Of a stretch of DNA of 31,568 bases, positions 16,623 to 24,281 are shown piece after piece. Source of the stretch: CAYZXL01 sp964482435. Lineage in GTDB: Bacteria; Auribacterota; JABMQX01. Where the stretch lies: the NCBI GenBank assembly GCA_964482435.1, contig CAYZXL010000057.1, forward strand, positions 1-31,568. The letters run 5' to 3'. Within the stretch, counting starts at the first letter, position 1, and each line of letters starts with the position of its first letter. The translations under genes and the position numbers were made by a program. The notes beneath the pieces are model-generated. The model searched no databases and was not told the DNA's origin. It worked only from the letters and a program-made list of their open reading frames with translations.

Positions 16623-17789
16623 ATGGGAATGGACTATTTTTTGACCGAGCAACAACTGATGATCCGCGACCTCTGCCGCAAAATTGCAGAGGAAAAAATC
16701 CGCCCCGTCGCAGCGAAATACGACGAGGAACAGACCTTTCCCTGGGACATCGTCAGGGTCATGGCGGACGCGGACCTGTTCGGCATATTTATCCCGGAGG
16801 AGTACGGCGGGCTGGGGGGCGGTGTTCTGGAGCTTTGCATTGCCGTGGAGGAACTGAGCAAGGCGTGCGGCGGAATTGCACTGGCGCTGGCGGCCAGCGC
16901 CCTCGGCGCCTTCCCGCTTATCCTTTTCGGAAACGACCAGCAGAAACGAAAATATCTCCCGGAAATAGCGGCGGGAAGGAAGCTGGCGGCCTTCGCCCTG
17001 ACCGAGCCGAATGCCGGTAGCGACGCCGCGGCAATTCAGACCACTGCGGCCAAAGACGGCGATTCCTACGTTCTCAACGGGACGAAGCAGTGGATAACCA
17101 ACGCAGGTGAAGCGGAAATCTACACGGTCGTCGCCATGACCGACAGGTCGAAAGGAAGCCGTGGGGCAACTGCCTTCCTCCTCGACAAGGGAATGCCGGG
17201 GCTGGATTTCGGGAAAAAGGAAAATAAGTTAGGAATCCGCGCGTCGGCAACGAGAGAAGTCGTCCTGCGAGATTGCCGCGTGCCGAAGGAAAGCGTCTTG
17301 GGAGCGGAGGGGCTTGGGTTCATGGTTGCCATGAAAACCTTCGACCAGTCCCGGCCGGGGGTGGCGGCTCAGGCTCTGGGAATCGCCCAGGGGGCTCTCG
17401 ATGAGGCGATGGCCTATGCGCGCGAAAGAGTGCAGTTCGGCAAGCCGATTTCCTCCTTCCAGGGCTTGCAGTTCATGCTCGCCGACATGGCCACCGAGAT
17501 CGAGGCCGCAAGGGCACTCGTTTACCAGACCGCCCGAATGGTTGACGCCGGAGAGAAAAACATCGCCAAGGAATCCGCTATGTGCAAGGTGTTCGCGTCA
17601 GACGTGGCGATGAAGGTCACGGTAAACGCCGTCCAGGTCTTCGGTGGATACGGGTACATGAAGGATTATCCCGTCGAGAAAATGATGCGCGACGCCAAAA
17701 TCACACAGATTTACGAGGGAACCAACGAAATCCAGCGGGGAATCATCGCGTCGAACCTCATAAAGGAGTATGCCCGCAAGAAAAAGTGA
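16623..17789 (+). CDS. Acyl-CoA dehydrogenase (butyryl-CoA dehydrogenase type)
   Basis: This 388-aa FAD enzyme interconverts acyl-CoA and trans-2-enoyl-CoA, passing electrons to Etf. The family blocks are 'AFALTEPNAGSDA' (123-135), 'WITNAGEAEIYTV' (157-169), 'ERVQFGKPISSFQ' (268-280) and 'QVFGGYGYMKDYPVEKMMRDAK' spacing. The catalytic base is E365 in 'IYEGTNEIQRG'. Length and motifs match short-chain dehydrogenases such as Bcd. The start is ATG 16623 or 16629; neither has a strong ribosome site, so it may depend on coupling to fabF 7 nt upstream. Genes for both Etf subunits follow, after 232 nt. It may work in beta-oxidation or, in the reductive direction, with a bifurcating Etf. Confidence 0.92.
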   Translation: MGMDYFLTEQQLMIRDLCRKIAEEKIRPVAAKYDEEQTFPWDIVRVMADADLFGIFIPEEYGGLGGGVLELCIAVEELSKACGGIALALAASALGAFPLILFGNDQQKRKYLPEIAAGRKLAAFALTEPNAGSDAAAIQTTAAKDGDSYVLNGTKQWITNAGEAEIYTVVAMTDRSKGSRGATAFLLDKGMPGLDFGKKENKLGIRASATREVVLRDCRVPKESVLGAEGLGFMVAMKTFDQSRPGVAAQALGIAQGALDEAMAYARERVQFGKPISSFQGLQFMLADMATEIEAARALVYQTARMVDAGEKNIAKESAMCKVFASDVAMKVTVNAVQVFGGYGYMKDYPVEKMMRDAKITQIYEGTNEIQRGIIASNLIKEYARKKK

Positions 17790-18021
17790 CAAGGCCCTAA
17801 CCCGCGCCCGGCTTCGCCCACCGCCTTTGCCGCCAGCCCGTTTTTCACCGACCAGGAGCCCGTTGAGGCTTGGCATCTCGGGCGACGCGAGACATCGCCG
17901 GGCGGCGGGAAGAGCGGCCGTGGCAAAAGGAGCGCGGGGCTTCCTTTAAGCGGAGAAAAGGTGCGTGTTGCGGCGGGTTGACCGAGCAGCGAGACTCGCA
18001 GGCTTCTCGCAAAGAAACCTT
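17790..18021 (+). other. 232-nt gap before etfB
   Basis: There is no credible gene here. The sequence is GC-rich, with short imperfect inverted repeats (for example CTCG...CGAG near 17878-17892) and a TTGACC at about 17980. I could not pair the TTGACC with a good -10 box. A separate promoter for etfBA is possible but not demonstrated. Confidence 0.4.
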
Positions 18022-18807
18022 ATGCACATCATCGTTTGCATTAAACAAGTTCCCGACACGACGAACGTCAGGATAAACCCGGAGACGAACACCCTCATCC
18101 GCGAAGGAGTGGAGTGCATCGTCAACCCGTTCGATATGTATGCCATCGAGGAGGCTATTCGGCTGAAGGAACGGTGCGGGGGAAAGGTCACCGCGATAAC
18201 TATGGGGCCCCCTCAAGCGGAGAGTGCCCTGAGGGAAGCGCTGTCCCTCGGCGTTGACGAGGCGGTGCTGATTAGCAATCGAGCGTTCGCCGGGTCGGAC
18301 ACCTGGGCGACGTCCCTGACCCTCGCCCGCGCGATAGACGAAATTGGCGATTACGACCTCGTCATTTGCGGAAAGCAGGCTATTGATGGCGACACCGCGC
18401 AGGTCGGTCCGGGGATTGCGGTTCATCTGCGAATTCCCCAGATAACGTTCGTCAAAAAGATTGAGGAGATTACCGATAGGACGATTCGCGCTGAGCGGAT
18501 GATGGAGGAAGGGTATCAGATTGTCGAGTCGCCCCTGCCGGTTCTGCTGACCGTTGTCAAAGAGATCAACGAGCCGAGACTCCCCTCCCTTCGGGGGAAA
18601 ATGAGAGCAAAGACGGCAAAGATTCCCGTTTGGGGACCGGAGGAGGTCGGGCTGGACCCCGAGCACATCGGGCTGAAGGGCTCGCCCACGTACGTTATGC
18701 GAATCTTCACTCCCGAGAGGAAATCGTCGGGAAAAATGTTCCGGGGGGATGCGGAAGAGGCCGTTGACCAACTGCTAAGAGAGCTCCGCAAGAGAAAGCT
18801 GGTCTGA
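18022..18807 (+). CDS. etfB: Electron transfer flavoprotein subunit beta
   Basis: The product is 261 aa from the ATG at 18022; homology begins there ('MHIIVCIKQVPDTTNVRI') although the frame is open upstream. EtfB binds AMP or, in bifurcating forms, a second FAD plus NADH, and docks with EtfA. Visible blocks are 'MGPPQAES' (61-68), 'CGKQAIDGDTAQVGP' (116-130) and 'SLRGKMRAKTAKIPVW'. From memory of the family, these closely match the anaerobe-type EtfB (for example Acidaminococcus) more than the mitochondrial type. It forms a pair with the ferredoxin-fused EtfA 52 nt downstream and serves the acyl-CoA dehydrogenase upstream. Confidence 0.92.
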   Translation: MHIIVCIKQVPDTTNVRINPETNTLIREGVECIVNPFDMYAIEEAIRLKERCGGKVTAITMGPPQAESALREALSLGVDEAVLISNRAFAGSDTWATSLTLARAIDEIGDYDLVICGKQAIDGDTAQVGPGIAVHLRIPQITFVKKIEEITDRTIRAERMMEEGYQIVESPLPVLLTVVKEINEPRLPSLRGKMRAKTAKIPVWGPEEVGLDPEHIGLKGSPTYVMRIFTPERKSSGKMFRGDAEEAVDQLLRELRKRKLV

Positions 18808-18859
18808 GCACCGAACGGCGAGACTGTGCCGCGCGTAGGAATGCAGAAGGTTGCCCGAA

Positions 18860-20041
18860 ATGAGCATACGCGTCATTGAGGAAAAGTGTAATGGATGCCG
18901 GTTGTGCGTGCGAGCATGCCCTTTCGGAGAGATTTCCGTCGAGGGTAAGCTCGTCATCATCGGGGAAGGGTGTAACCTCTGCGGGGCGTGCGTGCCGGTC
19001 TGCAAGTTCGGCGCCATCGAGATTGCCGTTGAGAGGAAAAGGGAGATAGACTTTTCGCAATATAGCGGCGTGTGGGTCGTCGCGGAGCAGAAAAAGGGGA
19101 AAGTCCAGAGCGTGACGTATGAGCTTCTTGGCGCCGGGAAGGAGCTTGCGCGGCAGAGGGAAACGGAGCTGTCCGCTGTCCTCATCGGGCACGGAATGGC
19201 CGACGGGGTGAGCGAGTTAATCGCCCGGGGAGCTGACAACGTTTACGTCGTTGATTCCCCCGAATTCAAGGATTACCAGGACGAGCCTTATTCGCGGATT
19301 CTCTCCCGCCTAATCAACAAATGGAAGCCGGAGATCGTTCTGACCGGCGCGACCGCGATAGGAAGGTCGTTGATTCCGCGGGTCGCGGTGATGGTAAGGA
19401 CCGGGCTGACGGCGGATTGCACAGGTCTATCTGTTAACGAGGAAGGGCATCTTCTACAGACTCGCCCGGCTTTCGGCGGGAACATCATGGCGACGATTCT
19501 GACTCCGCGACATCGCCCGCAGATGGCAACTGTCCGGCACAAGGTGATGAAGCCGCTTCCTCGTGATACGGCGAGAAAGGGAAGGGTCATCCCTGTGGAA
19601 GTGAAGGAAAGCGACAGATATGCCCGGGCGAAGGCGGTCGGCTTCGTCGAGGAACAGGAGAAGACCGTGAACATCGCCGAGGCCGACGTGATAGTCTCTG
19701 GCGGGCGAGGAATGCAGGCGCCCGAAAACTTTGCCATGCTGGAGGAGCTCGCCCTTGCACTGGGCGGGGCGGTCGGTGCATCGAGAGCAGCAGTGGACGC
19801 CGGCTGGATGCCATACTCTCACCAGGTCGGCCAGACGGGGAAGACCGTCCAGCCGAGGTTGTACATCGCGTGCGGGATTTCGGGCGCGATTCAGCACTTA
19901 GTGGGGATGCAGTCGTCAGATATAATTGTCGCAATCAACAAAGACCCCTACGCCCCGATTTTTCAGGTGGCAACCTACGGGATCGTCGGCGACATTTTCC
20001 AGATAATCCCCCTGATGATCAAAAAGCTTCGCCAGAGGTAA
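18860..20041 (+). CDS. etfA: Electron transfer flavoprotein subunit alpha with N-terminal 2x[4Fe-4S] ferredoxin domain
   Basis: The product is 393 aa, about 60-70 longer than plain EtfA because of a bacterial-type ferredoxin domain at residues 1-60. Cluster 1 ligands are C10, C13, C16 and C20-P; cluster 2 ligands are C38, C41, C44 and C48. The rest is EtfA: an N-terminal alpha/beta domain, then the FAD domain with 'GGRGMQAPENF', 'GQTGKTVQPRLYIACGISG' and the signature around 339-349 (GISGAIQHLVGM), ending with 'ATYGIVGDIFQIIP'. This fusion is known from CarE of caffeyl-CoA reductase and LctC of lactate dehydrogenase in acetogens. Both are in electron-bifurcating or confurcating systems. The ATG at 18860 has AGAAGG 9 nt upstream and is preferred over the TTG at 18851. 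Confidence 0.93.
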   Translation: MSIRVIEEKCNGCRLCVRACPFGEISVEGKLVIIGEGCNLCGACVPVCKFGAIEIAVERKREIDFSQYSGVWVVAEQKKGKVQSVTYELLGAGKELARQRETELSAVLIGHGMADGVSELIARGADNVYVVDSPEFKDYQDEPYSRILSRLINKWKPEIVLTGATAIGRSLIPRVAVMVRTGLTADCTGLSVNEEGHLLQTRPAFGGNIMATILTPRHRPQMATVRHKVMKPLPRDTARKGRVIPVEVKESDRYARAKAVGFVEEQEKTVNIAEADVIVSGGRGMQAPENFAMLEELALALGGAVGASRAAVDAGWMPYSHQVGQTGKTVQPRLYIACGISGAIQHLVGMQSSDIIVAINKDPYAPIFQVATYGIVGDIFQIIPLMIKKLRQR

Positions 20042-20100
20042 CCGAGGCGGAGCGCTCTTCTCGTGGGCCACCTCCCGCTGTCCATCGCACAGGTCAACGC

Positions 20101-20120
20101 CGCCCGAAGAAGGCCGGGCG
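20101..20120 (+). other. GC-rich hairpin downstream of etfA
   Basis: CGCCCG (20101-20106) pairs with CGGGCG (20115-20120) across an 8-nt loop, about 60 nt after the etfA stop. No T-run follows. It is a possible weak end-of-operon structure. Confidence 0.3.
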
Positions 20121-20169
20121 TGCTCCCTGAAGGTCCCGCGAAGAAACCACGTAAACCATAGTTAAGGGC

Positions 20170-20199
20170 TTGAAACGACGCCTGAATAAGCCATACAAT
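20170..20199 (+). promoter_or_regulatory. Sigma-70-like promoter for the toxin-antitoxin pair
   Basis: TTGAAA (20170-20175) and TACAAT (20194-20199) each match five of six consensus bases and are 18 bp apart. They lie about 40 bp upstream of the BrnT start, in a locally AT-rich patch that stands out from its GC-rich surroundings. Confidence 0.5.
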
Positions 20200-20211
20200 A
20201 GTATTGCTATT
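20197..20211 (+). promoter_or_regulatory. Inverted repeat over the -10 region, candidate operator
   Basis: AATAG (20197-20201) and CTATT (20207-20211) are perfect inverted arms around TATTG. The site overlaps the end of the predicted -10 box and the likely transcription start. Ribbon-helix-helix antitoxins such as BrnA repress their own operon by binding such palindromes; that BrnA binds here is inference. Confidence 0.4.
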
Positions 20212-20237
20212 ATTCCATAATCTGGTACACTTCGTCC

Positions 20238-20540
20238 ATGGGGAAGACAAGCTTTCAGTGGGACGATGATAAGGACAGGGAAAACCAAGCCAAACACCAC
20301 GTTTCATTTAGCGTGGCACAGCGCGCCTTCCTCGATCCCAACCATGTCATTCTCGAAGACGTTGGCGACAGTGGTGGCGAACGCCGCTCGTACTGCATCG
20401 GGCGCGTGGGGGGTGGAATCCTAACGGTCCGACTTACTTATCGGAAAGACGTAATCCGCATCTTCGGAGCAGGATACTGGAGGAGGGGCAAAAAGATTTA
20501 TGACGAGCAGAATAAGATACACAGACGAACCAATGGGTGA
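20238..20540 (+). CDS. brnT: BrnT family toxin
   Basis: This 100-aa basic protein matches the BrnT ribonuclease toxin pattern. The N-terminus is 'FQWDDDKDRENQAKHHVSF' (the family has FxWDxxK...N..KHxVSF); 'AFLDPNHV', 'ERRSYCIGRV' and 'LTVRLTYR' follow, and it ends with 'IRIFGAGYWRRGKKIYDEQ'. BrnT folds like RelE and blocks translation by cutting RNA when free of its antitoxin. The toxin gene comes first and overlaps the antitoxin gene by 41 nt, the standard order for brnTA. The ATG at 20238 has only a weak ribosome site. GC content is lower here than in flanking genes, compatible with horizontal acquisition. Confidence 0.88.
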   Translation: MGKTSFQWDDDKDRENQAKHHVSFSVAQRAFLDPNHVILEDVGDSGGERRSYCIGRVGGGILTVRLTYRKDVIRIFGAGYWRRGKKIYDEQNKIHRRTNG

Positions 20541-20778
20541 GCTCAGGGTTGTTAAAGATTTTCTTCCGTCGCCAGGAGAGTTGGCGTTGAAGGAAGAGAG
20601 GGTTAAAGTGACCATCTCTTTGAGTCGGTCCAGTGTGGAATTCTTCAAGCGCACGGCAAGAGAAAACCACACGCAGTATCAGAAGATGATTCGTCGGGTG
20701 CTTGACTTCTATGCTTCCCAGTTTGACAGAAAACCCCTCACCGGGCGCTCCACCGGCCGCAGCCCGGCGCGCCGGTGA
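20500..20778 (+). CDS. brnA: BrnA/CopG-like ribbon-helix-helix antitoxin
   Basis: The product is 92 aa. The N-terminal part ('YTDEPMGELRVVKDFLPSPGELA') wraps the toxin in this family. The second half is a ribbon-helix-helix DNA-binding domain: strand 'VKVTISLS', then helices 'SSVEFFKRTARENHTQYQKMIRRVLDFYA'. It neutralises BrnT and should repress the operon as a dimer of dimers. The start ATG at 20500 lies within brnT, with GGAGG at about 20480-20485. The C-terminal tail is serine/arginine-rich (TGRSTGRSPARR) and may come from readthrough into neighbouring sequence. Confidence 0.86.
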   Translation: MTSRIRYTDEPMGELRVVKDFLPSPGELALKEERVKVTISLSRSSVEFFKRTARENHTQYQKMIRRVLDFYASQFDRKPLTGRSTGRSPARR

Positions 20779-21160
20779 GCGCCATTTCGTTAGGGTAACC
20801 ACGCGGCTTCATATCCACATGGACGACGCGGCCGTCCGGTGAGCCTTTTCGGGGAGTGAACGATAGGAGGCTGGAGGCAGGACGCACCAGACCGTAGGCA
20901 ATTCGGATTTTCTGCCGTTTCTCGAGTGTTCAGTCTACGGAGCATGGGCTTGCACACGCTTCGCCAGCGGGTACGATCCGCCGCGAGACCCCGCTGCCGG
21001 CGAGCTGCCGGTGGCCCGTGGCTGCGAGCGACAGCCAGGCTCCCCGTTTTTCAGGTCCATCCCGCCCACAAGCACCGCCAGTTTCCAGGCGTAAGGCCTC
21101 GGTCTCGGGCGGAGGTGCGGGTGTCGTGCGCACAGGACAGAGCTACGAGTTTTGCAGTGG

Positions 21161-21179
21161 CATGGGCATCCTGCCCATG
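21161..21179. repeat. CATGGGCA palindrome, copy 1
   Basis: CATGGGCA and TGCCCATG are perfect 8-bp arms around TCC. The same arms recur at 31376-31394 with loop TCT. Confidence 0.85.
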
Positions 21180-21185
21180 ATCTTC

Positions 21186-21204
21186 CACGGGCGAGACGCC
21201 CGTG
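21186..21204. repeat. CACGGGCG palindrome
   Basis: CACGGGCG and CGCCCGTG are perfect 8-bp arms around AGA, only 6 bp after the CATGGGCA palindrome. The two together form a paired stem-loop unit of the REP type. Confidence 0.85.
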
Positions 21205-21503
21205 CCACGTTGCCGCGCACCTGTTGAGGCCTTTCAAAAGGACCCCACCCATGACTCGGGATTACCTTCCGGGCTGCCAGCCAGTACCGTCCGTGTTCCA
21301 TGTCCCGTCGCTCCCCTTGTCGCTTCATGTTCGCCCTTCCCGGCTTCCCACGTCCCGACGCGGCAGGTATCCTCAACTTGCTCACGAGGATGACACGAGC
21401 TGCTGTGCTGAGGCGGTTGGGTTGACGACAGGGTCGCTAAGAAGAACCAAGACGCTGCGGCACTGCGTCTCGCTGAGAACCGACGACATTGGCGAAGGCA
21501 TTT

Positions 21504-23588
21504 CTATGCCCGAGCGGACTTCGACGCCGGAGAGCGCGCCTCGAGAGGATGGACTTCGGGAGTTTGCTTTGTCTCGTGAGGCTGGGGCTCGCTGGGCATC
21601 TCTGTGGTGGAGACAGCCCTTCCTCTTTCTTTGAAGTAATGGCAGTCGGGGAAGAAATCGAACATCACCGCGCCGACATGCCCGGAGCGGTTTTTGGCGA
21701 CGCGGACTTTCACCGCGAGGCCCTCATTTTCAAGGAATCTCTGTTTGCCGGCCTCCACGTCGTGCTCGAGGACGAGGAGGAGGTCCTCCCAGTACTGGAC
21801 ATCGCCCGGGCCGTTATGGCCCTGCGAAGCACTGCATGCCGAACGCGCAGCGGTGGACGAGACGACCATAACCGGAATCGCCAGCTCTCTCGACAGGAAA
21901 TTCAGTTCCGCAGCACATGCTTCGATTTTCGCGCTTCCGCGGGTGTTCGGGTCAGGGAAGGGGATTGCCTCCAGATGGTCAACGACGAGAAGGACTCGAG
22001 TCTCCCCCGTGATGGACTTAACCCTCTCGCAGTAGTCTCGCAGGATCTCCACGGTGGTGCTCTTATTCCCTTCGACAAGGAAGAATCCTTTTCCCCATTT
22101 CGACATCTCCTCGACGGCAGAGGCGAGTCTGTCAGCCTGAATCTGACCGCGAAGGACGGAGCTTGCAGCCATTTTGCTGAGCTGGCAGAGAGTTTTGAGT
22201 CTGAGCACAAACCTCCCCTCGTTGTAGGACGCAAGGAGGACTGCCACCTCGTTGTTTTCGAGCACCTGCCAGGCAGTCTGGAGGCAGAACGTGGTCTTGC
22301 CAACGCCCGGCGGCCCTGTCACAACGCATAGCTGCCCGGAGCCGAGAGAATCCAGCCCCCCGCAAATCTGGGATAGAACCGGAAATCCCGTATCCAGCCC
22401 AAGGAACGAGCGCCCGGAGGCTTTTGTCCGCTTTTCGTGCTGACGCAAATCGTCGAGGAACTCGGCCATGGCAGCACGGCTTTCGGCGACGAGAACCGGC
22501 CTGGCGGTCTTGATCCTCGGAACAGTCTGAACGAGGTGCTCAAATTCGGGCTGTATTCCTCCCTCGCCGAAAAAGCTGTTGACGTCGTGGCCCCGCGGCA
22601 GCCTGATCGAACGGACCGAAAGGTCGGATTTCGCGAAAACGACGGCAATGGCGTGAGCGGCTCGCTCGGCGGCTTCCTCGCCACAGTGAACGAGGTAGGT
22701 CTCCAGGCGGCGGAAGTCCTTGACCCATTCCGGCTTGAACGCGCTCATGCTGGGAGCGCCGACGGCGCGATAGCCGCGTTCCTCGAGGGTCAGGCAATCT
22801 ATGATTCCCTCGACGAGAAAAACGGAATCTCCATCGCCTAAGACACGCAGCACGTCAACGTTGTGAAGGAATGGAACTGCTTCTTTGGGGCGGAGGTAAC
22901 GGGGTTTTCTGTTGGAGTCCATGCAATGCGCTTGAAGGAAGGCAACCTTCCCATCGCGGAAGTAAGGCAGGATCAAGGGATATTCCTCAAACCACAACTT
23001 GCCTGTTGCGTCGAAAAGCCCAGCCTGGCGCAACAGCTCCGGCGGATACTTCTCTTTCAAGAAAGTGGCTGTGCCGTGGTAGCCCTTTATGTCGGTGACG
23101 CCGTGCTTCTCCATTGTAGCGATAGAAATGCCACGACTCTGCATGTATGCGATGGTATCCGGAGAAGGCTCCCCTAAAAGCCGCAAAAAATCGGCGTAAA
23201 CCTCGCTCAAAGTCGGTGGAGTAGGTTTAGGCTTCGTGGCCTCTTCGGGCTTCTCTTCACCGGGCGCCGACGGGAGCCGGCTCGCCCCGCCAGCCACGCC
23301 AGGAAGACAGAAGTTTTTGCCTATCCACTCGATTGCCTCCGAAGGACCCACGTGAGCGACCTGGCAAACCAGGTCGAAGGCTGTCCCGCTGTTGCCGCAG
23401 GCTGTGCACCGGAACATGTTGGAGGTCTTGTCAAAAACCAGGCTAAGTGGCTCGTGGATACCGTCGTTGGCAAACCGAAATGGGCATTCGCCGTGAATTT
23501 GCTCCCCGCGGAACCCCAGCTTCATGTCGAGCTTTTTGGCGACCGCTATGATTCGTACGTTGTTGATGTCCCGCAGGTCATAACTCAT
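21504..23588 (-). CDS. Fused primase-helicase (zinc finger, Toprim, DnaB/RecA-like ATPase)
   Basis: The product is 694 aa if the ATG at 23588 is used (GGAGG 12 nt upstream); the frame extends to 23699 without homology. Domain order matches T7 gp4/Twinkle-type replicative enzymes. Residues about 30-70 form a CHC2-like zinc finger (C35, H45, C61, C64, with unusual C-to-H spacing). A Toprim region lies at about 253-335 with 'FLVEGIID' (E260) and 'LPRGHDVNSFF'. A hexameric helicase domain covers about 390-655, with Walker A 'GPPGVGKTT' (425-433), Walker B 'VLLVVD' (D537) and the DnaB-type 'AKNRSG' (631-636). The Toprim strand that normally carries DxDxAG reads 'YLVHCGEEA', so priming activity may be lost. 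There are no phage or plasmid genes beside it. It may be a mobile-element relic or a moron gene. Confidence 0.85.
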   Translation of the reverse strand: MSYDLRDINNVRIIAVAKKLDMKLGFRGEQIHGECPFRFANDGIHEPLSLVFDKTSNMFRCTACGNSGTAFDLVCQVAHVGPSEAIEWIGKNFCLPGVAGGASRLPSAPGEEKPEEATKPKPTPPTLSEVYADFLRLLGEPSPDTIAYMQSRGISIATMEKHGVTDIKGYHGTATFLKEKYPPELLRQAGLFDATGKLWFEEYPLILPYFRDGKVAFLQAHCMDSNRKPRYLRPKEAVPFLHNVDVLRVLGDGDSVFLVEGIIDCLTLEERGYRAVGAPSMSAFKPEWVKDFRRLETYLVHCGEEAAERAAHAIAVVFAKSDLSVRSIRLPRGHDVNSFFGEGGIQPEFEHLVQTVPRIKTARPVLVAESRAAMAEFLDDLRQHEKRTKASGRSFLGLDTGFPVLSQICGGLDSLGSGQLCVVTGPPGVGKTTFCLQTAWQVLENNEVAVLLASYNEGRFVLRLKTLCQLSKMAASSVLRGQIQADRLASAVEEMSKWGKGFFLVEGNKSTTVEILRDYCERVKSITGETRVLLVVDHLEAIPFPDPNTRGSAKIEACAAELNFLSRELAIPVMVVSSTAARSACSASQGHNGPGDVQYWEDLLLVLEHDVEAGKQRFLENEGLAVKVRVAKNRSGHVGAVMFDFFPDCHYFKERGRAVSTTEMPSEPQPHETKQTPEVHPLEARSPASKSARA

Positions 23589-23651
23589 TTTCTCGTTTTT
23601 CCTCCGGTGCCAGGGGGGGGACGCGAGTTTCGGACCCGAACGCAGGCCAAT

Positions 23652-23666
23652 CCCGCGGCCCGCGGG
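23652..23666. repeat. CCCGCG/CGCGGG palindrome (AATCCCGC family, copy 1)
   Basis: The stem CCCGCG (23652-23657) / CGCGGG (23661-23666) is flanked by AAT before and AGTC after, resembling the copies near 28578, 31400 and 31433. Confidence 0.65.
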
Positions 23667-23699
23667 AGTCAAACACCCCGCGGCGGGAAGGCAGCGCAA

Positions 23700-24281
23700 T
23701 GCTGTTTAAGCTCATGAGCTCTGGCCCAAAGATTTTGCCGGTCCGCGATTCCCACGCAACGTGAACATCCTTGTGCGCCCGCGACGAAGAATGTGCCATT
23801 TGGAAGGAGGGCTTGTGCTCTTCCGGCGCGTCCTGTTCGGGATGCAACTTCTATGCCACAGAGCGAGTCTCGGCGCTTAGCGCCCCGACCGCAAAAAACC
23901 TGACACACCGGGTGCGCGATAGGGGTCACACGAATAGATTTGGGAATGCCGAAGCAACGGTTCGCCTCCGGGGAATCGAAGTGCGGAAAAAACCGCAGGG
24001 CCGGGTGCGCAAAAATCCGCTTTGTGAGGAATCTTCCTTCCGCACGGTTGTCAGCGTCCCATCACCGATGCAGACACGCGCACAGGCAAGAGCAAACCGC
24101 GCATTTTCGCTTAGAGCCGGGTCTGGAACGGCAACCTCCTCAGGGCACAGGAACCGTACCCGAGGAGCGTTCTGCGCCAAAAAGCCCGGAGGTTGCGGGG
24201 TCCACCTGACCGCCGGGTCAGGCAGAAAAAACGATAACTGGCGTGCAGGAGGGGAACGTGGGATCGAGGAGCAGAAGCCTA
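23700..24281. other. 580-nt non-coding region between two minus-strand genes
   Basis: I see no supported gene. A short GGCGC-TTA-GCGCC stem is at 23872-23884 and a CCTGACC/GGTCAGG stem at 24205-24222. A + strand frame at 23771-24316 has a cysteine-rich start but no homology and runs into the neighbouring gene. Confidence 0.6.

Larger units (their letters stand above)
20779..21503. other. 725-nt non-coding region rich in palindromes
   Basis: No open frame here has recognisable homology, a ribosome site or credible composition on either strand. The region holds short direct repeats (GCTGCCGG twice near 20993-21013) and the two strong palindromes listed separately. It separates the + strand toxin-antitoxin genes from the - strand primase-helicase, so the two genes converge here. 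Confidence 0.7.

Noticed and set aside
17965..18021. Upstream extension of etfB by 19 codons
   Set aside because: Family homology and length begin at the ATG at 18022; the extra residues are basic and unsupported.
21489..22331. A 280-codon + strand frame opposite the primase-helicase
   Set aside because: Walker A/B motifs are on the minus strand; the + strand translation has none.
24205..24222. CCTGACC/GGTCAGG hairpin as a terminator for the GH109-like gene
   Set aside because: The T-rich run precedes the stem in the minus-strand direction rather than following it, so it lacks the intrinsic terminator layout.
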